NCBI GenBank assembly: GCA_003260075.1
Contig: QLIY01000368.1
Location: forward strand, 1-64,000
Origin: Phallusia mammillata
Lineage: Eukaryota > Chordata > Ascidiacea > Phlebobranchia > Ascidiidae
Length of the DNA: 64,000 nucleotides
Direction of reading: 5' to 3'
The notes under the pieces: model-generated
What the model was told of the DNA's origin: nothing
Database searches by the model: none
Seen by the model: only the letters and a program-made list of their open reading frames with translations
Made by a program: the position numbers and the translations under genes
In this document: positions 36,514-45,821 of the stretch, piece after piece
How the letters are laid out: every line of letters starts with the position of its first letter
How positions within the stretch are numbered: the first letter of the stretch is position 1

Positions 36514-37539
36514 ATGTCGTGGCAATTTCCCAAATATATTTGCTCATTTTTACGTCGCCACCGCAATAAGTTTATTTTTACCGGCGTTTTTATTGGTGGT
36601 GTCATTGGTTCACTCAAGTTTGCAGAGTACAAAATTAAACAGTATTTACAAGACGAACAGAAGAAAACGCTTGTAAATCGAAAGAGACAAAGATCACTGG
36701 AGCAAGTCCATGTACATTCTGTTTCACTTACTCAATCAATGCTGCAAAGCATTATGAATGAAGTTATAAAAGCTGCAAATACTGAAGTCATCACAGAAAA
36801 GCTCAAGACTTCACATGAAAACAAAATTGGTCTATGGAATGAGTTAAAAGTCACAATCTTCACAAGGATTGTTTCAGGTATATTTTCTGTTGTGGCGGTT
36901 ATTGTTGTTTTGAGGGTTCAGTTTTTGCAACTGGCAGCTGCCATGGCTAACAATGGAAGTAAATTATCTGATGATGAACAGAAACAAATACTTGCGACAT
37001 GCCATGATCATTTGATGGAAACTGGAATTGATAAACTATCTAAGATATTAAGTAACACCACGCAAACAGTGACTGAAAGCATGCCATTGCAGTGTCTAGT
37101 AACACACAGGAGTATATTAACAACATTACAGAGTATAACTTCTCGTCTTATGGTCAAGGATGGACCTACAAACAGCTTCAAAGTTACTGATTTAACCTTT
37201 TCAGAGCATGTGTTGGACAAAGTAAATGACACTAACATTAGATCAAGCATTTTACAAACCTTGGATATTTTGGACTCACCAGATTGCGAGCGTGTGTTTG
37301 TGCAATGTGTAGCGAAAGGAATTGATCTACTTGGTAGTCAAATGTGTGATGCAATGTCTTCTGCTTCAAGTAGCGATAGTGTGGAAATGAATTTACTTCC
37401 CCTTGCAAAATGTCTACCTCTCCTTAATTCCCAGCTGAAATATATATGTTCAGCTCAGTTTGTCCAGCAAGTATCTGAATCTCCTTTGTTGGCGAGGTTC
37501 TCAAATAATGTTTTTGATTCTTTTGAAGACAATCTATAA
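36514..37539 (+). CDS. PEX3: peroxisomal biogenesis factor 3 (peroxin-3)
   Basis: Integral peroxisomal membrane protein that docks PEX19 and inserts other peroxisomal membrane proteins. One uninterrupted frame of 341 residues, slightly shorter than the vertebrate protein (about 373). The N-terminus (FLRRHRNKFIFTGVFIGGVIG, residues about 12-32) is the basic-plus-hydrophobic peroxisomal anchor. LWNELKVTIFTRIV and VVVLRVQ around residues 108-136 match the conserved central region. SPDCERVFVQC and LPLAKCLPLLNSQ near the end match vertebrate PEX3. The start codon opens directly into the anchor and an in-frame stop lies close upstream. No intron is present, unlike most genes here. Confidence 0.93.
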   Translation: MSWQFPKYICSFLRRHRNKFIFTGVFIGGVIGSLKFAEYKIKQYLQDEQKKTLVNRKRQRSLEQVHVHSVSLTQSMLQSIMNEVIKAANTEVITEKLKTSHENKIGLWNELKVTIFTRIVSGIFSVVAVIVVLRVQFLQLAAAMANNGSKLSDDEQKQILATCHDHLMETGIDKLSKILSNTTQTVTESMPLQCLVTHRSILTTLQSITSRLMVKDGPTNSFKVTDLTFSEHVLDKVNDTNIRSSILQTLDILDSPDCERVFVQCVAKGIDLLGSQMCDAMSSASSSDSVEMNLLPLAKCLPLLNSQLKYICSAQFVQQVSESPLLARFSNNVFDSFEDNL

Positions 37540-37964
37540 CCAAAACGTTTTTTCGTTGAGCTCACTTTGTTCTGCAGATATGGTAACTGTGTTTTCTCCA
37601 AAACCTTTAAAAAACTCTTATCTAAATACCAAATCTTGCTAACCCAAATCAAGGTAAATTGGTTCTGCACCAATCAGACTGTTATTGATTGTTTCCAGCT
37701 TAATTAATTGATTTATCATTGTTGCCTGGTACAATAAGACTTATACCTTTTGCATACTGTTTAATGTAAAAGTCATTAGGCAATGTTTTTGTATTTTTTA
37801 TTGTTGTCTTACATGCAACAGAAATTTTATTGATTACTGGCAATTGTATATTGTATTTTATTTATAAATTTTCGGAAATGAAATATTGATTTAAAAAAGA
37901 AAACATGCAAACTTACCAATACATTAGTTTTATAAAAGAAAATTCTTGATAGTAAATCTTTGTT

Positions 37965-39239
37965 TTGTCAATGATTGTTCATTATAGCACTTTAATTTTT
38001 CCTTGTGACGAAAACTCTTTAAATATGACTCCCATGCAGGGAGTTTTAAAGGGGGTTCGGGTTCTTGACATGACCAGGATTTTGGCAGGTCCATTTGCTA
38101 CAATGATTTTTGGGGACATGGGAGCTGATGTGATCAAGATTGAAAGCCCCCAAGGAGGTGATGACACCCGCTTCTGGGGACCCCCTTTTATTGGGACGGA
38201 AAGTGTTTACTTTATGTCTGTAAATCGCAACAAGCGAAGTGTGGCTATAAACATGAAACAGCCACAAGGATTGGAAATATTACATCGTTTGGTCAAGAAA
38301 AGTGACATTTTCGTTGAGAACTTCCTGCCAGGAAAACTGGATGCAATGGGAATGGGTTACAAAGAATTGAAGAAGCTTAACAAGGGTCTTGTGTACTGCT
38401 CCATATCTGGTTTTGGTCCTGATGGGCCATTAGCTGATCGCGCTGGTTATGATGTTATTGCATCATCAATGGGTGGTTTGGTTAACATAACTGGCCCACA
38501 AAATGGTGATCCTTGCAAAGTTGGGGTTGCTGTTACCGATATAACTACTGGTTTGCTTGCTCATGGTGCTATACTGGCTGCATTAAGGCAGAGAGAACTG
38601 ACTGGAGTTGGAGATAAAATTGACTGTGATTTGCTTTCGTCGCAAGTTGCTATGCTGACTCATGTTGCAGCAAATTATTTAAACTCTAACATTGAAGCCT
38701 CTCGCTTGGGAACAGCACATCCAAATATCGTGCCTTATCAAGCATTTAAAACCAAAGATGGATTGTTTCTTACAATTGGTGGTGGCAACAATAAACAATT
38801 CAAAGTTCTTTGTAACGTCATAGGTTGCCAAAGTTTGGGAGAAAATCCGAAGTTTTTAAACAATGAAGATCGGTTAGCTAATCGAGAAGAGCTTATAGCA
38901 GCTCTCTCCGAAAAACTTGAGGAAAAAACTCGAGTTGAATGGCTCAACCTCTTAGAAGGAAGTGGTATACCATATGGCCCCATCAACAACATGAAAGAAA
39001 CATTTTCCAACCCACAGGTACTTCACAATAATATGATCATGGAAATGGAGCACCCTGGAATAAATCAGACAATTCGTGTGCCAGGAACGCCTGTCAAATA
39101 CAGTAATAAAGAAAGCAACAGCAATTCCAATCCACCTCCAATGCTTGGGCAGCATACACGGGAAGTTTTAAAGGAGTTAGCAGATTGCAATGATGCCGAT
39201 ATTGATAGACTTGTGAATGAAAAAGTTGTGTTGGAATAG
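37965..39239 (+). CDS. SUGCT: CaiB/BaiF family CoA-transferase, SUGCT-like
   Basis: Class III CoA-transferase. The animal relative moves CoA from succinyl-CoA to glutarate or hydroxymethylglutarate in mitochondria. The single open frame gives 424 residues, close to human SUGCT (about 445). Conserved blocks are LKGVRVLDMTRILAGPFATM, GADVIKIESPQGGDDTR, SVNRNKRSVAINMK, ENFLPGKLD and YCSISGFGPDGP. The catalytic Asp lies in GVAVTDITTG (residue 192). The GGGNNKQF and GIPYGPINNM blocks follow. Starts at residue 1 or at Met21/Met24, just before the conserved LKGVRVLD, are possible, so the targeting peptide is uncertain. It lies 425 bp after PEX3 on the same strand and is also intronless. Confidence 0.93.
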   Translation: MSMIVHYSTLIFPCDENSLNMTPMQGVLKGVRVLDMTRILAGPFATMIFGDMGADVIKIESPQGGDDTRFWGPPFIGTESVYFMSVNRNKRSVAINMKQPQGLEILHRLVKKSDIFVENFLPGKLDAMGMGYKELKKLNKGLVYCSISGFGPDGPLADRAGYDVIASSMGGLVNITGPQNGDPCKVGVAVTDITTGLLAHGAILAALRQRELTGVGDKIDCDLLSSQVAMLTHVAANYLNSNIEASRLGTAHPNIVPYQAFKTKDGLFLTIGGGNNKQFKVLCNVIGCQSLGENPKFLNNEDRLANREELIAALSEKLEEKTRVEWLNLLEGSGIPYGPINNMKETFSNPQVLHNNMIMEMEHPGINQTIRVPGTPVKYSNKESNSNSNPPPMLGQHTREVLKELADCNDADIDRLVNEKVVLE

Positions 39240-39634
39240 ATTTCATTTTGCTGTTCCTTGCATAGATGTTAATAGTTGTAGTGCAACTTAAGCCATGACA
39301 AATTTTGATGTGTAATTATTGTTTCGCATGCCACATCATGTTGAGGATAGTTAGATATCTTTGTTAGTGGTAATAAAAAAATATTTATTATATTACTATG
39401 CAAATTCTGATATATTTATTGCTGCTTTGTAATTGTTTCTAATTACAGGTTTTTTGTTTGCACTGTGTAAAATTTACCCGAACCGTGTTTAGTGTTCTAT
39501 TGCATTTTGTTATCAAAAAGCAAAGAGTTAATTTTTACCTAATTTTTTATTTATTCAATGCAAATTTTTCCAAAGGTTTTTCATAAATGTTGTATATGTA
39601 AGAAAAAGCATGTAGTTGTTTTACCTTTTGAAGC

Positions 39635-41566
39635 ATGGACAAACTGACAATCATATCTGGGTTGCTGTTTATAACATCAGAGGTATTTGCTGTGGCAAGC
39701 CTTGCTCATCCTGACTGGATCAACACTGGAGCTGATGCAGGTAGGTATTTTACGAAAATAACTCCAGCTTTTTCATGTCAGTGAAAGTTACCAAAATTGT
39801 TTAGTGACTTGATAAATTGTGTTTTTATAATTTATACACCTTTTTAAGATAAAATAATATTTGTCAAAAACAGAACAAGCTATCGTGGTTAATACTGTTT
39901 GATCACATTGTTGGCTCAAGTTTTTCTGTTTTAATAATTCGATGTATTAATTTGACTGTGTTGAACAGATTACTGTAAAACTTTTCTTTATTTGCTTTAT
40001 TTAAAAATGCCTATATAGTCGTTGTATTTTAGATTTGACACGATTTTTGTTTTAGGAGCTATTACTTTAGGACTTACTAAACAGTGTCAGACAATTTATG
40101 GCCGCAACCGAACTTGTTTCTCACCTACTTTACCTGGAGAATGGATTGGAACTTTATTATTTCTTGTGCTTGGAATTGTCTTCCTGGCAATCACTTGTTG
40201 TTTAATTGTCTCATCACACTGGTATAGATCCATGCTGATTTATGCAAGATGGGCTGCATTTGTTGCAAGTAAGACTCATCTTTATTTTTAAGATCCCAAA
40301 CATATCGCACTGCACTAACAATTAACAACTATGGTCTACCATGATTTACAAATTTATCAGTAACTGTTTTTAGTTGATAGAAACAAGTCTGTTGATAGAA
40401 ACAATTTTGTTGTTTACAATCATTGATTTTTCCATTATCTTTTCTCCAAGTCTTAGTAGTTTAGGTATTTTGAGAATTGGGTACTGAATAAAAAAGAAAT
40501 TATTTTGTGTCGAAAATCTTAGTGCTCAAATTTTTGTCTCAAAAAAACATGCCTAAAAGGAACTAATTAATTTATGTTAAAAAAACCCATTACTTTCAAC
40601 TAATCTTTTCATATTTTTTTGTCACAATCAGTTGGTTGTTTATGTCACGTTGGCATGCTTTTTCCCATCGGATTTCGACAAATTGCGATCGGTGGTGAAC
40701 CATTTAAGTTACCCGAGCTATGGAACTTGGGGGATTCATACAAACTTTTGTGGGTGTTTGCTATTATTCTCTCATGTTCTGGCTGGTGTATTCTTATGAT
40801 GCCAATGCGAATATGGCTGCTGAACAGATGAGGGTAGGTAGTCACCGATGAAGATGCTGTGATTTGTTGATGCTGTGATGAAGATGTTGTGATTGTTGTC
40901 GTTGATGGTTGCATGCAGCTGTGTTTTAGATATTTTAGTTTGTACTTTTGCTAAACACAAAGTTTAATTTTGCTTTTAGTTAAGAAACCACATTTCATCC
41001 ATAATGAAAGTTTTTTTTACGAATTAAAAACATTTTAGTTCGCTGACTGCGGTGAAACTTTTTACTTTATTAATGAAGAATGAGAAGTCCACTGTTATGT
41101 TGGGTACACGTTTTTGTGCTGAATAGTTGTTTTGTACTAATATTGCATGTTAGTCTTTTTTGGAATTTTTATCATTGATCAACCTATCGCTTTTTATGAC
41201 TGGTTGTTTGATATTGCAAGCACTTAAAAAAAGACTTTGTAATTTCAAAATTTCTGTACTTCAAATTTTATCAAATGCATCTTTGCGTCATGTTTGTCTA
41301 GTTCAGTTGGCAAACTCACATTCTTTTGTGTAAAACAGTTTCTTGTTGCCATAGTTACACTGATGTGTCTATCATGTCTACTGTTTCCTGTTGGTTTCCA
41401 CAACGATCAGGTCGGAGGTCAAGCATTTCGCCTTCCAAACCAGGCACATGTGGGAAGTTCCTATGTACTTTTCACTATGTCTATATTCTCTTGTGTGATA
41501 GGGATCCTGTTTGCTGGCAGAATTTGTATGCCATCACTGGCTGATGTGGATCATGTCATCTTGTAA
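39635..41566 (+). CDS. MOSMO: MOSMO (modulator of Smoothened), with two alternative last exons
   Basis: Four-pass membrane protein that damps Hedgehog signalling by lowering cell-surface Smoothened, with MGRN1/MEGF8 partners in vertebrates. Exon 1, 39635-39740, starts MDKLTIISG as in vertebrates and contains HPDWINTG. Exon 2, 40056-40268, holds TKQCQTIYGRNRTC and two membrane segments. Two candidate last exons follow in the same phase. 40632-40831 (LFPIGFRQIAIGGEPFKLPE, ending WLLNR) gives 172 residues. 41355-41566 (LLFPVGFHNDQVGGQAFRLP and VGSSYVLFTMSIF, ending DHVIL) gives 176 residues. The second matches vertebrate MOSMO better. Each has its own acceptor and stop, so they would be used alternatively. 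Both are intact. Confidence 0.9.
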
Positions 41567-43255
41567 TTCAAAAATATTTCTGTTAAATTTCTACATAGAG
41601 TCAAAACTTGTTTTAGCTTCTAAATTTTTGGTAAAGTGTCAACAAGTACTGGCAACATTGATTTATTATAAAATTGTAGCTAGTACCAGAGAAGCTAATC
41701 AAAGAACCAAAAATGGTCAATCAAAATGTCTAAACATTTGTAATACAAATTTAACATTTTTTCCACATCTGCAATGTTGATTTTTTTGATTTGAATTTCA
41801 ACATCCACTTTGTGTTTGATGAACATTGAATTAATCCAGAAACAGAATTTGCTATTTAAAAATATGTTACTATTCTATGGTGCTCACATCTAGAACAATT
41901 TTACTGGGGGGGGGGGATACACCAAAAATATGTTACTATTCTATGGTGCTCACATCTAGAACAATTTTACTGCCAGTTATTTTACATCTTTCTTTGTGTG
42001 CTTTTATGTTAATCTGTTGAATTTGATCCAGATACTTTTTTGACAGTCGTATATTAATGTTGAATTTAATGTGCCAGTATTATTTTTTTACTTCTATTCA
42101 CAACTTTTTTGGAATTTAAGCATCAGCATTTGTATAATTTCATCATTGCTGGTCAATAGGTTCCTGAAATTTGCTGCTGAACATCTTTGTTTTTATGCAT
42201 GACAATTTATCATTCCCAATTCAAATTCTTGGTGGTAAAATAGCCTACTTGTTGCAACCAACACAGCAAACCATACCTTTCTACACTACAGTATTGATTG
42301 TTACTTTTGTGTCGAACTTTTGTATCATTGCAATAAAGGCAAACCTGCGTCTATTTCATTACACCTTTTGTACACTTTAAAACACTGAAGTTGCAAAAAT
42401 ACAAACACTTTGTGTGTAATGAGGCTGTGCTGTAATAATTTTTACCTGTTTTTCCTTCAAGTTACTCACCCCTTACTTACATGTAATAATGCAAAAGTTA
42501 CTATAGTAGTGTATGCTTTGTGCGAGTTTACAGAATTGGTCCCAAAGAGAAATCACTTGCTAACAACAAGTCCAGTACGTAAACCAAAAATCGATGGGAC
42601 AAAAAGAACTTTCAAAGAAAAACACCAACTGAATTCTCTACTGTTACAGCGTATTTTATAACAACTATATGAATTTTTAAATTGTCTCGATAAGTTCCTC
42701 CGTCGCTCATTGCAAAATCTTTTTTCATTGAAGGTTTGCATTTCCATTTTCAGTATCGGTAACGTCACGACCACGTGATATTCTAAATGACCCGCTTCAC
42801 CTTGATGTCGATTATTTCCATTTCCAGGAGCAGATCGGTATGAGGAGGGATAGTGTGGGAAAAATGTTAAGGTTAATGCCGGTTTTACATAAGTATGTTG
42901 TTGCCCCTTTGCAAAATATTTCTTTAACTGGTGTTGAACAGCACAATATGTCACTCAAAACTCTGGCAGTGAAAGGAACTCGACAGTTTTTTGTCCAAAC
43001 AAGGTCTTTTTTAATCTCAGACCTATGGTCAAAACCAAATTTGTTAGTAATTGAAATCAAATTTTTTTACAACCTATCGATTGGAATTTGGGCAGGAATT
43101 TTAACGTAATAGGCCTATTGATTTACTATTTGTATTGGTAGCATCCAAAATTCAGTTTTCCAAGCATTATGGCTTGTCTTAAAATTATAGTTTTCAAAAT
43201 ACATTGTAAAGGTAGGCTAAAAGGCTATTTTGAGATTGCTTAAGTTCACTTGTGT
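41567..43255. other. intergenic, no gene recognised
   Basis: Contains a G11 junction at 41906-41916 with duplicated flank (41865-41905 against 41925-41970). ORFs at 42553-43109 on both strands show no family resemblance or splice support. Confidence 0.5.
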
Positions 43256-45613
43256 TTAATGAAAATAAGGCAAAGGATATGCCCAAGCTTCGAAGCCAAA
43301 TTTCCCATAAGCTTTCTCCGAACTGATCTTCAACTTGCTTTTTTCGTACAGGCGCATGGATGCGGCTCCCTCATCCCAACCTATAGAACACGTGTTTAAC
43401 GAAGGTTGTGTCGGACAAAGTTTTGCCTGCAATCTCAATTTCAGGTAAATAATGGTTTCGAATGATATACAACTTTAGATGATATCGTTGCATCTGAGGC
43501 ACAACTGGATAGCCTACACGCCTTGACATCTTTAGCAACCCTTTTATTAGATAAGATAAACTTTAACTCATAACTGGAATCGGCTATAAAGCGTTCATGC
43601 AGACCAGCGATCACGGCACACTCTATAGATCAGGGGTGGGAAACCTGCATGCGGCCCGCTTGCCTTCTTAATGTGGCCCCCGTCACAATTTTGTTAAAGA
43701 ACAGTAGGCATATACAACATAGCATAAAAAAACAATAACATGTTTGTGTACTCATATTTCGTTGAAATGACTTCGACATTACTGGTAATCTCCCCATTCC
43801 ACATTATGATGCCAAACTTGTTAAAATTGACACACTTTCAACCGCTTGCTATATTTGTGATGTAACAGTCACTCGATTGCCTCTCCTTGCAGTAACTGAT
43901 CATTTGCCATGTGGTGTTAGTTTTAAATTGATGTTAGAGCTATTAGCGTGGATCCTTATATTGTTGTTTAAAATATATACTAGGAAAAAAAGACAGATCG
44001 GTATAATGGTGCTAGGGTGTTCAAGAAAGAATGGACAAACACTTATTTTTTAGTCAAAATAGGTGATAACCTGTATACCTTGTTTCGAACATGTAGCAGC
44101 AAAAGAAGATATCAAATCTGTATCGATGAAATACAAAACCACTTGTGTGCAATTCATGCGGCCCGCGGCTCTAAGTAGGTTTTCCACCCATGTTATAGAT
44201 CATAGTACGCCTGGCCCATCGCTAATGCCATATGCATTCAGCCGGTCACCGAGCATTCCCACATGGCAAGCCGTAGGCCTAGAAAAATCTAGCCTGCGGT
44301 GGGATTCGAGCCAACAGGAATCTTTCCGAGACTCGTGCTTCATCAACTGAGCCATACGGGCTCACTGCGTCGAAAGTCGAATCGCTAACCTACGCCTTGC
44401 CATGTGGGAATGCTCGGTGACCGGCTGATTCGGTATAATACTTTCAAGGGCCTGACGATATATGATGTGTACATGAGTGTGCTGTGATCGCTGGTACGCT
44501 TCAGGGCTGATCCCAGTTATGAATTGATGTTCATCTTAACCCAGTGGTTCCCAACCTTTTTTGTCACATTCCTCCCTTTGCCCATTTTCGAACTATTCAT
44601 TCCTCCCCATAAGACGAAAAACAAATATAACATAAAAAATTATAGCAATTTGAAATAGACCTTGTAATTAGGGATATCCATTTCAGAATCCTTTACAACC
44701 GGTTCTAAATGTGAACCGGATGCAAGTTATAATGGACATCCCTAACGTATATACAAAATCATTCTGTAACATTTCCAATATAATTTTTTACAGTTTTTAT
44801 GAAATTCCTCCCCTGAACTCATAAAATTCCTCCCTAGGGAGGAATTCCTCCCCGGTTGGGAACCACTGTCTTAACCGATTACTGGTCTATCTGGCGATCC
44901 CCAAATACGAAGCTGACATGTGCATCATACGAGGCAGGCAACGGTGCTTGTGATTCGACTTTAATGGGCCTGCATGGCGTATACTACGACACTTTTATTA
45001 GAATGAGGACGGACGTAGTTAAAAATATGATATTAGATTTTCTGTACTAATCTATTATTGTGTTGTCCGGAGAACATGATTTGAACGTTCAAAGTCGTGC
45101 ACGTTGCCAAGCAACACCACAACACCAACCCACCACTGACCTTTAATGACTTGTTTCATTCCCAGTGCAAAAGTAAACGGCCTTTGTCCAAGTTCCTTCG
45201 TACTCCAGAACTTTTTGAGTGGAAACGTGTCGACGAATCCGTCGCAATGAAGTGTGATGACGTCACCGCGGTTTGGAAGAGTACCGATGCCATTTCGCAG
45301 TACCAGTTTTCGGACCCCACTAGTAACTTCTGTGTATCTGTATGTAGATTGTATTGAAGTGCGAAAACACTTTACTAAATGTTTTTTGAAATGTTTTTCG
45401 TTCAAATTTTGAAATGTTTATACTTTCATACAATCTATATAACCTTGCATCTTCTTCTTGAAGATAGGCTTTCATTTTATTTTCGTCAATTTCTTCCTCT
45501 TCTTCATCATCAAAATCTTCTTCATCGTCATCAACATCATCTTCTTCCATCTCAGCATCTGTTGCGTCATCAATCACGTAGTTTCTCTCATTATCGGTAG
45601 TGTCTTCATCCAT
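43256..45613 (-). CDS. FKBP-type prolyl isomerase domain with acidic N-terminal exon
   Basis: Exons 45613-45444, 45337-45141 and 43380-43256 join in phase to 163 residues. Residues 1-56 are strongly acidic (MDEDTTDNER, then long Asp/Glu runs). The FKBP domain follows: VRKLVLRNGIGTLP, then RPFTFALGMKQVIKGWDEG, AASMRLYEKSKLKIS and EKAYGKFG. The GMKQVIKG/WDEG join is exactly where FKBP12 reads QEVIRGWEEG, which supports the splice. Pocket residues kept are Phe46, Val55, Ile56, Trp59 and Tyr82 (FKBP12 numbering); changed are Tyr26 to Cys and Asp37 to Trp. The end is short, lacking the final VFDVELL strand. Intron 2 holds three transposon-like elements. The acidic exon also has an upstream AG (exon start 45633) that keeps frame with the neighbouring acidic repeat gene, so this may be the 3' half of one gene. 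Confidence 0.72.
43631..44192. mobile_element. hAT-like element, 562 bp, in an FKBP intron
   Basis: The ends CAGGGGTGGGAAACC and TTTTCCACCCATG form terminal inverted repeats. Both ends carry internal ATGCGGCCCGC motifs. The flanking octamers CTATAGAT and TTATAGAT match at seven of eight positions. No transposase was seen. Confidence 0.8.
44238..44430. repeat. inverted repeat enclosing a tRNA-like sequence
   Basis: Arms of about 40 bp (CAGCCGGTCACCGAGCATTC at left and its complement at right, through TTGCCATGTGGGAATGC) face each other across a core of about 110 bp. The core holds a tRNA-like segment listed separately. It lies in an FKBP intron between two hAT-type elements. Confidence 0.8.
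44291..44362 (-). tRNA. tRNA-like pseudogene or SINE head
   Basis: 72 nt on the minus strand with A-box-like TGGCTCAGTTGATGA and B-box GCTCGAATCCC. The acceptor arms AGCCCGT and GCAGGCT pair with one mismatch and one wobble. A five-base anticodon stem (GAGTC/GATTC) frames loop TCGGAAA, which would give anticodon GGA. A GGA (Ser) anticodon without a long variable arm argues against a working tRNA. Most likely this is a tRNA-derived repeat. Confidence 0.5.
44542..44868. mobile_element. hAT-type MITE, 327 bp, perfect 8-bp target duplication
   Basis: The ends CAGTGGTTCCCAACC and GGTTGGGAACCACTG are exact inverted repeats. They are flanked by TCTTAACC at 44534-44541 and 44869-44876. The interior has repeated ATTCCTCCC motifs and no transposase. 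Confidence 0.92.
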
Positions 45614-45821
45614 TGTACTCGTGACGTCACGTGCTATGTCAATTGTTTGTAGTTATGGTGGATATTTTAAACAATTGATCTTGTTTTACTAAGAAAGCTA
45701 AGCATCAAAAACATCGACTTAAATATGTTGACTGTACATTTTTGAGAAAACCTTTTGATGAAACCTTTTTTCTACATTGGCAATAACCATATTATATTTT
45801 TATACCTGTAACATATTATAC

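Noticed and set aside
42840..43109. Plus-strand ORF of 89 codons between MOSMO and FKBP
   Set aside because: No recognisable motif, no supported splice sites, and an overlapping minus-strand ORF of similar length; treated as chance.
44291..44362. Functional tRNA-Ser(GGA)
   Set aside because: No long variable arm, an acceptor mismatch, and position inside a foldback repeat; better read as a tRNA-derived repeat.
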